The notes under the pieces: generated by a model | Seen by the model: the letters and a program-made list of their open reading frames with translations, nothing else | Databases searched by the model: none | What the model was told of the DNA's origin: nothing | Source of the DNA: Streptomyces sp. NBC_00083 | GTDB taxonomy: Bacteria > Actinomycetota > Actinomycetes > Streptomycetales > Streptomycetaceae | Reading direction: 5' to 3' | Assembly (NCBI RefSeq): GCF_026343295.1 | Contig: NZ_JAPELY010000001.1 | Location: forward strand, 310,001 to 374,000 | DNA: 64,000 nt | Shown: in pieces, positions 27,645 through 36,642 of the stretch | How positions within the stretch are numbered: the stretch's first letter is position 1 | Layout of the letters: each line of letters begins with the position of its first letter | Position numbers and translations under genes: made by a program

Positions 27645-28310
27645 ATGGGCGTGCGGCTCATGGTGGTCGACGACCACCGGCTGCTCGCCGAGGCACTCGC
27701 CTCGGCGCTGAAACTACGAGGCCACCGGGTGCTCGCCGCGACGGCTCCGGTCGCCGGCGCGGCCGAGCTGGTGGTGAGCCGGGCGCCGGAGGTCTGCCTC
27801 CTCGGCACGGCCTCGCCCGCCGAGCCGGGGGTGTTCGACCCGATCGTGCGGATCAAGCGGGAACGGCCTCAGGTCGCGGTGGTGGTGCTGGGTCCGGTGC
27901 CGAACCCGCGGGGGATCGCGGCGGCGTTCGCGGCGGGGGCCTCCGGGTACGTGCGGCACGACGAGCGCATCGAGGGCGTCGAGCGGGCGATGGCCAAGGC
28001 TCGGGCGGGGGAGGCGGCGGTCGCGCCGCAGCTCCTCCAGGGCGCGTTCGCCGAACTCCTCAACCCCGCGGCCCAGCCGGACGACGAGGGGCAGCGGCTC
28101 CTGTCGTTGCTCACGCCTCGGGAGGTGGAGGTGCTGGTGCGGGTGGCCGACGGGGAGGATACGCGGGTGATCGCGGCGGGGATGGGGATCGCGCCCTCCA
28201 CGGCGCGCACGCATGTCCAGCGGGTGCTGATGAAGCTGGGCGTCGGCTCCCGCCTGGAGGCGGCCGCCCTGGCCGCCAGAACCGGCCTCCTGGACCGAGC
28301 CACACCCTGA
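27645..28310 (+). CDS. LuxR-type response regulator with degenerate receiver domain
   Basis: 221-residue NarL/FixJ-type protein. The receiver (~1-120) keeps the N-terminal acidic pair (VVDDHR), but the usual phospho-acceptor Asp is replaced by Gly (EVCLLGTASP instead of xxLLDxxMP), and the conserved Lys near its end is Arg (GYVRHDE). It is therefore unlikely to be activated by phosphorylation. The C-terminal LuxR HTH (~152-215: LTPREVEVLVRVADGEDTRVIAAGMGIAPSTARTHVQRVLMKLG) is intact. No sensor kinase adjoins it. ATG at 27645 was chosen over upstream in-frame ATG codons because the receiver begins at once. Confidence 0.9.
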   Translation: MGVRLMVVDDHRLLAEALASALKLRGHRVLAATAPVAGAAELVVSRAPEVCLLGTASPAEPGVFDPIVRIKRERPQVAVVVLGPVPNPRGIAAAFAAGASGYVRHDERIEGVERAMAKARAGEAAVAPQLLQGAFAELLNPAAQPDDEGQRLLSLLTPREVEVLVRVADGEDTRVIAAGMGIAPSTARTHVQRVLMKLGVGSRLEAAALAARTGLLDRATP

Positions 28311-28700
28311 CCCCTGACGCGGGGTGCCCTACAGGGGCGCGGGGCTGCACCTTCTGCGCGGCTCCGCCGCGGTGGGCGTGGGTCGCGGGTGCGATGCCGG
28401 GTCACCTACTAGGGGCGCGGGGAACTGCGCGGGTGCCCCAGCACGGTCCGCACCCGAAGTGCGGCGGGGTCACTGGGGCTCCGCCCCAGGCCCCGGGATG
28501 CCCCACCCCGCCCCTTCCCGAAACCCTCCGGGGGTGGTGAACGGGCTGGGGTCCAGACTCCTGGGGCTCTGCCCCAGACCCCGTTCGCGCCCGAAAGGCG
28601 CTCGTCCTCAATCGCCGGACGGGCTGGGGAGGTGCATGCCGCCCGGCACCGATCCCGCCAGGGGCGCGGGGAACTGCGCGAGACGGGGAGGGCCTTTCGG
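28311..28700. repeat. Intergenic repeat cluster (modules C, B, A; inverted orientation)
   Basis: About 400 bases between a rightward and a leftward gene. A module C half (GCGCGGCTCCGCCGCGGTGGGC near 28357) is followed by module B in reverse (GGGGCGCGGGGAACTGCGCG near 28411 and 28662) and module A in reverse (GCTCGTCCTCAATCGCCGG near 28600). The orientation is opposite to that of the copies after rightward-only gaps. No gene is supported. Confidence 0.8.
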
Positions 28701-28711
28701 CTGGGCCGGGG

Positions 28712-28987
28712 TCAGGGGGTCTCGGGGTCCGGCGGAGCCAGGGGGCGGAGTTTCAGCCACGTCAGGAAGAAGACGCCGAGCGCCAGCATCCCCAGGCCCG
28801 TCCACAGGTTGATGTTGATCCCCTGCGCTTTCTTGAGGTCCGCGTCGGACGCCATCACCCCGGCCACCGTCACGATCACCCCGTACAGGGTGAACAACCC
28901 CCCGATGATCCGACGGATGTCGAACAGCCGCGCCGCAGACGCCGACTTCCGCTCCAACTCCGTTACCTCGTCGTGCAGTTCGGACAT
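28712..28987 (-). CDS. Small two-helix membrane protein beside the SSS transporter
   Basis: 91-residue hypothetical protein. A charged N-terminal helix (SELHDEVTELERKSASAARLFDIRR) precedes two membrane segments (~29-48 and ~60-80). Encoded directly downstream of the SSS symporter in the same direction (51-base gap), so it may be a small accessory subunit. GGAG in the repeat-rich spacer is the only visible ribosome-binding site. The same small gene accompanies SSS transporters in other streptomycetes (from memory). Confidence 0.8.
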   Translation of the reverse strand: MSELHDEVTELERKSASAARLFDIRRIIGGLFTLYGVIVTVAGVMASDADLKKAQGININLWTGLGMLALGVFFLTWLKLRPLAPPDPETP

Positions 28988-28998
28988 TGCGTTGACTC

Positions 28999-29021
28999 CA
29001 GTCAGTCAGTCAGTCAGTCAG
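28999..29021. repeat. CAGT tetranucleotide tract
   Basis: Five CAGT units plus CAG, in the short spacer between the SSS symporter stop and the start of its small downstream partner. The tract abuts the putative ribosome-binding site of the latter. Simple-sequence tracts like this are uncommon in high-GC chromosomes. Confidence 0.9.
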
Positions 29022-29038
29022 GCGGTCAGCAGGGGGCT

Positions 29039-30709
29039 TCAGAACGAGTACGGGACATAGCACAGCGCGGCCAGCGCAATCGCGCCCCAGCCCAGCAGCG
29101 CCGGCCGCCGGTACCACGCGCTGTCGCCCTCGGCGGGCGGCTCCTCGATGCCGGGGGACTTCGTCCCGTACACCAGGCCCGCCAGCTCCGCCGCCGGCTT
29201 CGGCGCGGTGAAGAGCGTGACCGCCACCATCACCACCGCGCCGGCCACGAACCCGACGATCGCGGAGACGAAGTTCGCGCCCTGGTCGGTCGGGATCGAG
29301 ATCACGCCCTGCTTGTAGATCCAGAAGTAGTTGACCATCGCGGCCGACGTCCCCGCGAAGAGCCCCCACACCCCGGACTTCACCGACGCCCGCTTCCAGA
29401 ACATGCCGATCACGAAGACCACGAACATCGGCACGTTGAAGAAGGAGAACAGCGTCTGGAGGTAGCCCATGATGTTGGAGAAGGACGACGCGATGAAGGC
29501 CGTGCCGATCGAGGCGAGGACACCGATCGCCGTGATCAGGCGGCCGAACCGCAGGTAGTAAGCGTCCGGCCGGTCCTTCTTCACGTACTTGGCCCAGATG
29601 TCGTACGTGAACACGGTGTTGAAGGACGACACGTTCGCCGCCATGCCCGCCATGAACGCCGCGAGCAGACCGGTCACCGCGATGCCGAGCACACCGTTGG
29701 GCAGCAGGTCCTGCATCAGGAGCGGGATCGCGTCGTTGTACGTGAGCGACGAGCCCGGGGTGCCGATCTTCGGGACGAGGACGGCCGCGACCAGACCCGG
29801 GATCATCACCAGGAACACGATGAACATCTTGGGGAAGGCGGCGATCAGCGGGGTCCGCCGGGCCGCGCTGAGGTTCTTGGCGGAGAGCGCGCGCTGCACC
29901 TCGGCGAAGTTGGTGGTCCAGTAGCCGAAGGAGAGCACGAAGCCGAGGCCGAGCACGATCGTCAGCCAGTTCGCACCGAGCGGGTTGGACTCGCCGATGC
30001 CGGTGCCGCCCCACGCGGAGAGGAAGTTGTGGCCGTGGCTGGCCTTGAGCGAGCCGGTCAGGCCGTCCCAGCCGCCGACGCGCTTGAGGCCGAGGATGGT
30101 CAGGGGTATCAGCGCGGCCAGGATCACGAAGAACTGGAGCACCTCGTTGTAGATCGCCGAGGAGAGCCCGCCGATGGTGATGTAGGCGAGCACGAAGAGC
30201 CCGGCGACCACGATCGCCACCCACTGCGGCCAGCCGAGCAGCGCCTCCACGACGATCGACAGGGCGTACAGGTTGACGCCCGCGATCAGCACCGCGGCGA
30301 ACGCGAAGAGCGCCGACGCCAGCAGGTGCGCCGACTTGTCGAAGCGCTGGAGCAGGAACTCCGGCACCGAGCGCACCTTCGAGCCGTAGTAGAACGGCAT
30401 CATCACGAGCCCGAGGAAGACCATCGCCGGGATCGCGCCGATCCAGTACCAGTGCACGACCGCCACGCCGTACTGGGCGCTGGTCGCGGACATGCCCAGG
30501 ATCTCGGTCGCGCCGAGGTTGGCGGCCACGAACGCGAGCCCGGTCACCCAGGCCGGCAGCGAACGGCCCGAGAGGAAGAAGTCGAGGCTGGTCTTCACGC
30601 TGGCGCGGGCGGCGAAGCCGATGCCCAGGACGACGATGAAGTAGATCGCCAAAATCGTGTAGTCGAGCCCATTGGTGGGGAGCCGGAGCCCCGCGGCCAG
30701 AGATTGCAT
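29039..30709 (-). CDS. Sodium:solute symporter (SSS family), probably sugar
   Basis: 556-residue polytopic SSS-family transporter coupling Na+ entry to solute uptake. About 13-14 hydrophobic helices; an SSS signature-like stretch (AVLIAGVNLYALSIVVEALLGWPQWVAI) and the segment GMSATSAQYGVAVVHWYWIGAIPAM are characteristic of the SGLT/VSGLT-like branch. It is divergent from galT with a shared 246-base control region, so galactose is the likely substrate (inferred from context). The ATG at 30709 has only a weak GGG upstream. Confidence 0.9.
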   Translation of the reverse strand: MQSLAAGLRLPTNGLDYTILAIYFIVVLGIGFAARASVKTSLDFFLSGRSLPAWVTGLAFVAANLGATEILGMSATSAQYGVAVVHWYWIGAIPAMVFLGLVMMPFYYGSKVRSVPEFLLQRFDKSAHLLASALFAFAAVLIAGVNLYALSIVVEALLGWPQWVAIVVAGLFVLAYITIGGLSSAIYNEVLQFFVILAALIPLTILGLKRVGGWDGLTGSLKASHGHNFLSAWGGTGIGESNPLGANWLTIVLGLGFVLSFGYWTTNFAEVQRALSAKNLSAARRTPLIAAFPKMFIVFLVMIPGLVAAVLVPKIGTPGSSLTYNDAIPLLMQDLLPNGVLGIAVTGLLAAFMAGMAANVSSFNTVFTYDIWAKYVKKDRPDAYYLRFGRLITAIGVLASIGTAFIASSFSNIMGYLQTLFSFFNVPMFVVFVIGMFWKRASVKSGVWGLFAGTSAAMVNYFWIYKQGVISIPTDQGANFVSAIVGFVAGAVVMVAVTLFTAPKPAAELAGLVYGTKSPGIEEPPAEGDSAWYRRPALLGWGAIALAALCYVPYSF

Positions 30710-30955
30710 GCGTACCCGCTTCGTCGCGCTTACCGATCCGGTCGTGCTGATCCGGACGTACCGATCCGGGACGGGAACCTACGCCTCGATGTTCAGAAAC
30801 TGAACACTTTTGATGAGATTGTTTGTTTGATTGTGATCGGGCGTGGGTCCGCAGGTCGGCCTGCCGCCGTTCGCGTGGTCTCGTGCAGGGCCATTGACGG
30901 TGACTGTTGGCTTGTGGTTTGTTGTGTGCGATTCTGTTGGATGGTGGAGGTTCAG
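30710..30955. promoter_or_regulatory. Divergent control region of the SSS gene and the gal operon (galP1-like)
   Basis: Positioned like the galactose-inducible, glucose-sensitive galP1 promoter of the Streptomyces gal operon (established for S. lividans/coelicolor). It holds a perfect palindrome GTTCAG-AAA-CTGAAC (30791-30805), a T/G-rich stretch with TTTGATGAG and TTTGATTGTGATCG repeats (30810-30840), two direct CCGATCCGG copies near 30733 and 30761, and TTGACG (30894-30899) as a possible -35. GTGGAGG (30944-30950) is the galT ribosome-binding site. The -10 could not be assigned. Confidence 0.6.
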
Positions 30956-32008
30956 GTGAAGAAGACGTCGACCCGGCTCGCCGACGGTCGTGAGCTGCTC
31001 TACTACGACGCGCGGGACGACCTGGTGCGGGACGAGAGCGACCGCCGCCCGCTCGACCCGGTGTCCACCGCGTCCGAGCTGCGCCGCGACCCGCTGCTCG
31101 GCGACACCGTGGTCGTCGCCTCGCACCGCCAGGGCCGCACCTATCTGCCGCCCGCCGACGCCTGCCCCCTGTGCCCCTCGCGCGAGGGCCTCGACAGCGA
31201 GATCCCGGCCGCCGACTACGACGTCGTCGTCTTCGAGAACCGCTTCCCCTCCCTCGCCGGCGACTCCGGACGCTGCGAGGTCGTCTGCTTCACCCCCGAC
31301 CACGACGCCTCCTTCGCCGACCTCACCGAGGAGCAGGCCGCCCTCGTCCTGGAGGCCTGGACCGACCGCACCGCCGACCTCGCCGAACTCCCGCAGGTGG
31401 AGCAGGTGTTCTGCTTCGAGAACCGCGGCGCCGAGATCGGCGTCACCCTCGGCCACCCGCACGGCCAGATCTACGGCTACCCCTTCACCACCCCCCGCAC
31501 CGCCCTCATGCTCCGCTCGCTCGCCGAACACCGCGAGCGCACCGGCGGCAACCTCTTCGACGACGTGGTCCGGCGCGAGCTCGCCGACGGCGAACGGGTG
31601 GTTCTGGAGGGCGAACACTGGGTCGCGTTCGTGCCGTACGCCGCGCACTGGCCCTACGAGGTCCATCTGCACCCCAAGCGGCGCGTCCCCGACCTGCGCG
31701 CCCTCGACGACGGCGCGCGCACAGAGTTCCCACAGATCTACCTGGAACTCTTGAGGCGCTTCGACCGGATCTTCGGCCCCGGCGAGCCGCCCACCCCCTA
31801 CATCTCCGCCTGGCACCAGGCGCCGTTCCGGGGCGAGGGAGCCGTCGACCGCGAGGAGTTCGGGCTCCATCTGGAGCTTTTCACCATCCGACGTACTTCC
31901 GGCAAGCTGAAGTACCTCGCCGGTTCCGAATCCGGCATGAACGTGTTCATCAACGACGTGCCGCCGGAGACCGCGGCCGAGCGACTGCGAGAGGTGGCAA
32001 GCACGTGA
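30956..32008 (+). CDS. galT: Galactose-1-phosphate uridylyltransferase
   Basis: 350-residue enzyme of the Leloir pathway: exchanges UMP between UDP-glucose and galactose-1-phosphate. The catalytic H-P-H motif sits in [16 protein letters not shown] (~residues 162-177), with upstream CPLCPS zinc-ligand cysteines (~66) and [11 protein letters not shown] at 30956 was chosen because GTGGAGG ends five bases before it; an ATG at 30941 would place the ribosome-binding site inside the gene. The stop overlaps the galE start (GTGA). Confidence 0.96.
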   Translation: MKKTSTRLADGRELLYYDARDDLVRDESDRRPLDPVSTASELRRDPLLGDTVVVASHRQGRTYLPPADACPLCPSREGLDSEIPAADYDVVVFENRFPSLAGDSGRCEVVCFTPDHDASFADLTEEQAALVLEAWTDRTADLAELPQVEQVFCFENRGAEIGVTLGHPHGQIYGYPFTTPRTALMLRSLAEHRERTGGNLFDDVVRRELADGERVVLEGEHWVAFVPYAAHWPYEVHLHPKRRVPDLRALDDGARTEFPQIYLELLRRFDRIFGPGEPPTPYISAWHQAPFRGEGAVDREEFGLHLELFTIRRTSGKLKYLAGSESGMNVFINDVPPETAAERLREVAST

Positions 32009-32976
32009 GCAAGTACCTGGTGACGGGCGGCGCGGGGTATGTGGGCAGCGTGGTGGCGGCCCACCTCGTCGAGGCCGGCCACGACGTGAGCGTCCTCGAC
32101 GACCTCTCCACGGGCTTCCGCGCAGCCGTCCCGGCCGGCGCCGCCTTCATCGAGGGCCGCGTCCAGGACGCCGCGCGGTGGCTCGACCCCTCCTTCGACG
32201 CGGTCCTCCACTTCGCGGCGTTCTCGCAGGTCGGCGAGTCGGTCGCGGTGCCCGAGAAGTACTGGGCCAACAACGTCGGCGGCACCATGGCGCTGCTCGC
32301 CGCGATGCGGGAGGCGGGCGTGCGCCGCCTCGTCTTCTCCTCCACGGCGGCCACCTACGGCGAACCCGCCTCGGTCCCCGTCACCGAGACCGCGCCCACC
32401 GCGCCGACCAGCCCCTACGGCGCGTCCAAGCTCGCCGTCGACCACATGATCGCGGGGGAGTGCGCCGCGCACGGCCTCGCCGCGGTGTCGCTGCGCTACT
32501 TCAACGTGGCGGGCGCGTACGGCACGTGCGGCGAACGCCACGCGCCGGAATCCCACCTGATCCCGCTCGTCCTCCAAGTGGCCCTGGGGGAAAGGGAGTT
32601 CATCTCCGTATACGGTGACGACTACCCGACCCCCGACGGCACCTGCGTGCGCGACTACATCCACGTGGCGGACCTCGCCGAGGCGCACCTCCTCGCCCTC
32701 GACGCGGCGACCCCCGGCGACCACCTCGTCTGCAACCTGGGCAACGGCAACGGGTTCTCCGTGCGCGAGGTCATCGAGACCGTCCGCAAGGTCACCGGCC
32801 ATGAGATCCCCGAGGTCGTCGCGGGCCGCCGCGGCGGCGACCCGGCGGTCCTCGTCGCCTCCGCGCTGCGCGCCCACGACCGGCTCGGCTGGCGGCCCAC
32901 CCGCGCGGACCTCGCCGGGATCATCGCGGACGCCTGGGCGTTCGCACGCACCGTGCGGGGGGCCCGCGATGAGTGA
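32005..32976 (+). CDS. galE: UDP-glucose 4-epimerase
   Basis: 323-residue extended SDR that interconverts UDP-galactose and UDP-glucose with bound NAD+. TGGAGYVGS Rossmann motif at the N-terminus, the FSSTAATYG serine region (~residue 111) and Y-x-x-x-K as YGASK (~137) are intact. The GTG start overlaps the galT stop by four bases; the end overlaps galK by eight. Middle gene of a galT-galE-galK operon. Confidence 0.96.
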   Translation: MSKYLVTGGAGYVGSVVAAHLVEAGHDVSVLDDLSTGFRAAVPAGAAFIEGRVQDAARWLDPSFDAVLHFAAFSQVGESVAVPEKYWANNVGGTMALLAAMREAGVRRLVFSSTAATYGEPASVPVTETAPTAPTSPYGASKLAVDHMIAGECAAHGLAAVSLRYFNVAGAYGTCGERHAPESHLIPLVLQVALGEREFISVYGDDYPTPDGTCVRDYIHVADLAEAHLLALDAATPGDHLVCNLGNGNGFSVREVIETVRKVTGHEIPEVVAGRRGGDPAVLVASALRAHDRLGWRPTRADLAGIIADAWAFARTVRGARDE

Positions 32977-34114
32977 GGTGGCGCTCGCCTTCCGGGAGTT
33001 GTACGGGTACGAGCCGGACGGGGTGTGGGCGGCGCCCGGCCGGGTCAACCTCATCGGCGAATACACCGACTTCAACGAGGGCTTCGTCATGCCGCTCGCG
33101 CTGCCGCACACCGCGGTGGCGGCGGTCGCCCTGCGCAGCGACGGGGTGCTGCGGCTCCACTCGGCCGACATCGAAGGCCCGGTCGTGGAGTTGCGCACCG
33201 ACGAGCTGGAGCCGCGGTCGGGGGCGGGCTGGGCGGCGTACCCGGCGGGCGTGGTGTGGGCGCTGCGCGAGGCGGGCCACGACGTGAAGGGCGCGGACGT
33301 CCACCTCACGTCCACGGTGCCGACGGGGGCGGGGCTCTCGTCGTCGGCGGCGCTGGAGGTGGTGACGGCGCTGGCCCTGCGCGACCTGCTGGAACTCCCG
33401 CTCTCCATGGCGGAGTTGGCGTCGCTCGCGCAACGGGCGGAGAACGCCTTCGTCGGCGTGCCCTGCGGAATCATGGACCAGACGGCGTCGGCGTGCTGCG
33501 CCGAGGGCCACGTCCTGCACCTGGACGCTCGTGATCTGACCCGGCGTCAGATCCCCTTCGACCTGCCCGCGCACGGGCTGCGGCTCCTCGTCGTCGACAC
33601 GCGGGTGCAGCACGCCCTCGGTGACGGCGCGTACGCCGAGCGGCGCGCCGGCTGTGAGCGGGGCGCGCGGGAGCTGGGTGTACGGACCCTGCGCGAACTG
33701 TCCTCCGCGCGACTGCCCGACGCGCTGCGCGAGCTGTCCTCGCCGACGGTGCGGGGCTATGTGCGGCACGTGGTGAGCGACAACGAGCGGGTCGCGCGGG
33801 TCGCGGGGCTGCTCGCCGCGGGCGACGTCCGGGGGGTGGGCCCGGTCCTCACCGAGGGCCACGCCTCCCTGCGGGACGATCTGCGGGTGTCCTGCGCTGA
33901 GCTGGATCTGGTGGTGGGGACGGCGGTCGGTGCGGGGGCGTTGGGGGCGCGGATGACGGGTGGGGGGTTCGGGGGGTCGGCGATCGTGCTCGTGGAGACG
34001 GCGGGGGTCCAGCGGGTCTCGGCCGCGCTGAACTCCGCGTTCGCCTCGGCGTCCCTGACCCCGCCCCGCCTCTTCGAAGCGACCCCGTCCCGGGGAGCCC
34101 ACCAACTTCTGTGA
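32969..34114 (+). CDS. galK: Galactokinase
   Basis: 381-residue GHMP kinase that phosphorylates galactose at C1. The galactokinase signature reads [15 protein letters not shown], with Tyr where most family members have His (GEHTDYN). The ATP loop [14 protein letters not shown] (~residue 116) and C-terminal [13 protein letters not shown] are present. The start ATG at 32969 lies inside galE (eight-base overlap), so it is probably translated by coupling. Last gene of the operon, followed by a repeat cluster. Confidence 0.95.
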   Translation: MSEVALAFRELYGYEPDGVWAAPGRVNLIGEYTDFNEGFVMPLALPHTAVAAVALRSDGVLRLHSADIEGPVVELRTDELEPRSGAGWAAYPAGVVWALREAGHDVKGADVHLTSTVPTGAGLSSSAALEVVTALALRDLLELPLSMAELASLAQRAENAFVGVPCGIMDQTASACCAEGHVLHLDARDLTRRQIPFDLPAHGLRLLVVDTRVQHALGDGAYAERRAGCERGARELGVRTLRELSSARLPDALRELSSPTVRGYVRHVVSDNERVARVAGLLAAGDVRGVGPVLTEGHASLRDDLRVSCAELDLVVGTAVGAGALGARMTGGGFGGSAIVLVETAGVQRVSAALNSAFASASLTPPRLFEATPSRGAHQLL

Positions 34115-34580
34115 GGGCGCTGCCCCCGGCCCCGTTTTCGTCTGCGGACCGTGCTGGCGTCTCGCGCAGTTCCCCGCGCCCCTGGGTGGGTGGGCCTTGG
34201 CAGGGTGCCGATCTCGAGCATCTTCAGCCCGTCCGGCGATTGAGGACGAGCGCCCTTAAGGCGCGACACGGGGTCTGGGGCGGAGCCCCGGGCAACCCCG
34301 CTTTCGGGTGCGGATCGTGCTCGCGTCTGGCGCAGTTCCCCGCGCCCCTAGTAGGGCACCCGGAGTCGAGCTCCCTGCTCGCGCCCACCGCGGCGGAGCC
34401 GCGCGAGAGACACAGCCCCGCGCCCCTGGGTGGGTGGGCCTTGGCGGCATGCCCAGCATCGGCAACCTCAGCTCGTCCGGCTCTTCGGCCCCGGCCTGTG
34501 GAGGCCACCTCAGCCCGTCCGGCGATTGAGGACGAGCGCCCTTAAGGCGCGACACGGGGGCTGGGGCGGAGCCCCGGGGG
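34115..34580. repeat. Intergenic repeat cluster after galK (modules A, B, C)
   Basis: 466 bases between convergent galK and a GNAT gene, with no supported gene. Module A cores (GTCCGGCGATTGAGGACGAG) lie near 34230 and 34517, each with GGGGCGGAGCCCC; module B lies near 34162 and 34330; a module C palindrome (CACCGCGGCGGAGCCGCGCG) near 34386. The two A copies share a longer flanking match (CGCCCTTAAGGCGCGACACGG). Confidence 0.82.
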
Positions 34581-35024
34581 TTAGGGGAGGGGCTTGGTCA
34601 GGGTGTATTCGGTTACGCCCGGGGGGTAGTCGGGGATCGCCGCCACGACCTCGTACCCCCGTCTGCGGTAAAACTCCGGCGCCTGGAAGTCCCACGTCTC
34701 CACCCGGGAGAACACACAGCCCCGCTCGGAGCGCGCCAACTCCTCCGCAGAAGAGAGGAGTTGGCTGCCCAGCCCCGCCGCCCGCAACCCCGCGTCGACC
34801 CACAGCAGGTCCACATGGAGCCAACCCGCCCAGGTGCGCCCCACCAGACCCCCCGCCACAAGCCCCGCCTCGTTCAACCCCCAGACCTGAAGCGGCACTT
34901 CCCGCTCCGCCGGAGTCCCCCGCATCGCCCGCAGCACCGGCGAGCGCTCGGTGTTGGTGTCGCGCAGCCGCCGTTGCAGCTCCACCTGACGGTCCTTGTC
35001 CACTTCTGTCTCGATACGAAACAT
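34581..35024 (-). CDS. GNAT family N-acetyltransferase
   Basis: 147-residue acetyltransferase with an acetyl-CoA-binding loop AGLGSQLLSSAEELARSERG (Q/R-x-x-G-x-G/A variant: RAAGLGSQLL, ~residues 87-96) and the C-terminal ETWDFQAPEFYRRRGYEVV segment common in the family. The substrate is unknown. ATG at 35024 was chosen because AAGGTGAG precedes it; an in-frame start six codons upstream would remove that spacing. Convergent with galK. Confidence 0.88.
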   Translation of the reverse strand: MFRIETEVDKDRQVELQRRLRDTNTERSPVLRAMRGTPAEREVPLQVWGLNEAGLVAGGLVGRTWAGWLHVDLLWVDAGLRAAGLGSQLLSSAEELARSERGCVFSRVETWDFQAPEFYRRRGYEVVAAIPDYPPGVTEYTLTKPLP

Positions 35025-35287
35025 GGAACTCACCTTAAACATCTGCGTACGCCACGTAGCCGTCCGGGTTCAAACAGTTCTGCAAAGTGCCTTCCCCGCA
35101 CCGCCGACGGCCCTACGCTGATGCACAACACCGGTGGGGGCCGGTGTTGATCAGGGGGCGAGACAGTCGGGTACGTCGCCCGGGGTGGGGTACTACTCAG
35201 TGCATGGCGGCGGCCGTGCGTCTGTGGTGATCCCGGCTCCGGGCGCCGTACCCGTACCGGTCCGTCCTCCGACCCTGGGGGTGTCAC

Positions 35288-36055
35288 TTGGTACGGATCC
35301 GAGTTCTCGTGGTGGACGACCATCGCATCTTCGCCGAGTCGCTCGCCGCGGCCCTGGCGGCGGAGCCCGACGTGGACGTGGCCGCGGCCGGCAGCGGCCC
35401 CGCCGCGCTGCGCTGCCTGGAGCGGGGCGCGGCCGAGGGCCGCAGGTTCGACGTGATGCTCGTCGACGCCGACCTGGGCGCGTCCGCCACGGTCCCGGTG
35501 GCCCGCGCGGTCCCCGACGGCGGCGGCGCGGACGGGCTCGTGGACGGCATCTCGCTGGTCGCGGGCGTCCGCGCGGGCCAGCCCGCGGTGCGTACCGTCG
35601 TCCTCGCCGAGAAGGACGACCCGCGCCGCGCGGCGCTCGCGCTCCAGGCCGGCGCGTGCGGCTGGGTCGCCAAGGACTGCTCCCTGCAACGGCTGCTCGC
35701 CGTGATCCGGGGCGTCCTGCGCGACGAGACGCATCTGCCGCCCGCGCTGCTCACCGGCGTCCTGCGGGAGCTGACGGCCGCGCGCAAGCACCGTACGGAA
35801 TCGGAGCGGCTCGTCGAGTCGCTCACCCCGCGCGAGCGCGAGGTGCTGCGCTGCATGGTGGCCGGGCTCGGCCGGAAGGCGGTCGCCGAGCGGCTGTTCC
35901 TGTCCCCGCACACCGTACGGACCCATATGCAGAACGTGCTCGGCAAGCTGGGCGTGCACTCCACCCTGGCCGCCGTCGCCCTGGCCCGCCGGGCGGGTGT
36001 GGGCCCCGCCGACCTAGCCGGGGATGTTGTCGAACGGGGCGGTCAACTGGCGTAG
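35288..36055 (+). CDS. LuxR-type response regulator (TTG start)
   Basis: 255-residue NarL/FixJ-type regulator. The receiver (~1-150) has VVDDHR and a phospho-acceptor Asp in DVMLVDADLG; the conserved Lys is kept (GWVAKD). It carries an insertion of about 20 residues after the Asp (SATVPVARAVPDGGGADGLVDG). The LuxR HTH is at ~175-240 (LTPREREVLRCMVAGLGRKAVAERLFLSPHTVRTHMQNVLGKLG). The TTG at 35288 is the only start that keeps the first strand, and GGGGGTG precedes it. No kinase adjoins it. Its last 42 bases overlap the end of the convergent tamR. Confidence 0.88.
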   Translation: MVRIRVLVVDDHRIFAESLAAALAAEPDVDVAAAGSGPAALRCLERGAAEGRRFDVMLVDADLGASATVPVARAVPDGGGADGLVDGISLVAGVRAGQPAVRTVVLAEKDDPRRAALALQAGACGWVAKDCSLQRLLAVIRGVLRDETHLPPALLTGVLRELTAARKHRTESERLVESLTPREREVLRCMVAGLGRKAVAERLFLSPHTVRTHMQNVLGKLGVHSTLAAVALARRAGVGPADLAGDVVERGGQLA

Positions 36056-36511
36056 CAGCGCCGCCAGTTCACCCCGCTGCTGGCGGCTGAGCTCGCCGAG
36101 GATGGCCCGCTCCTGTTCGAGGAGGCCGGCGAGCGCCTGGTCGGCGCGGTCGCGGCCCTCGGGGGTGAGCCGCACGAGCACCCCGCGGCGGTCACTGGGG
36201 TCGGGCAGCCGCTCGACCAGGCCCTTCTTGGCGAGCCTGTCGATCCGGTTGGTCATGGTGCCCGAGGTGACCAGGGTCTGGGTCAGGAGCTGACCCGGCG
36301 AGAGCTGGTAGGGCGCGCCCGCGCGCCGCAGCGACGTCAGGACGTCGAACTCCCAGGGCTCCAGGCTGTGCTCGGAGAAGGCGAGCCTGCGGGCCCGGTC
36401 GAGATGCCGGGCCAGCCTGCTGACCCGGCTGAGGACCTCAAGCGGTTCCACGTCGAGGTCCGGGCGCTCTCGGCGCCATGCTGCGACCAGTCGGTCGACC
36501 TCGTCCTCCAT
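36014..36511 (-). CDS. tamR: MarR family regulator TamR
   Basis: 165-residue winged-helix repressor. The central wHTH (~60-125: EFDVLTSLRRAGAPYQLSPGQLLTQTLVTSGTMTNRIDRLAKKGLVERLPDPSDRRGVLVRLTPEG) is typical of the HucR/TamR branch. In S. coelicolor TamR represses the divergent trans-aconitate methyltransferase gene and responds to citrate, aconitate and isocitrate (established knowledge). The same divergent layout is present here, with a 14-bp palindrome between the genes. ATG at 36511 (MEDEVDRLV) was chosen; a longer frame would run into the promoter. Confidence 0.92.
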   Translation of the reverse strand: MEDEVDRLVAAWRRERPDLDVEPLEVLSRVSRLARHLDRARRLAFSEHSLEPWEFDVLTSLRRAGAPYQLSPGQLLTQTLVTSGTMTNRIDRLAKKGLVERLPDPSDRRGVLVRLTPEGRDRADQALAGLLEQERAILGELSRQQRGELAALLRQLTAPFDNIPG

Positions 36512-36546
36512 GTCGATCAGTGTAGAGGGTCCCTCGACGTGAAGTC

Positions 36547-36560
36547 TCTTGACGTCAAGA
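36547..36560. promoter_or_regulatory. TamR operator palindrome
   Basis: TCTTGACGTCAAGA is a perfect 14-bp palindrome in the 131-base region between divergent tamR and tam, 36 bases upstream of the tamR ATG. TTGAC-type palindromes are the usual MarR/TamR site. The adjacent TATATAT (36560-36566) is the most AT-rich stretch nearby and may hold a -10 box. Confidence 0.75.
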
Positions 36561-36642
36561 TATATATCGAGCCACCATTGGGCATGGAGGGGCCGGGACC
36601 CTGTTCCGCTTCGCTCAGCCGTACCTGCAAGGGGGCTCGAAC

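Noticed and set aside
30894-30935. Full sigma-70 promoter assignment for galT (TTGACG and GATTCT)
   Set aside because: Spacing is about 30 bases, too long for a normal -35/-10 pair.
28973-30955. In-frame upstream extension of galT by more than 600 codons
   Set aside because: It is antisense to the SSS gene and crosses the gal promoter; a proper ribosome-binding site exists at 30944-30950.
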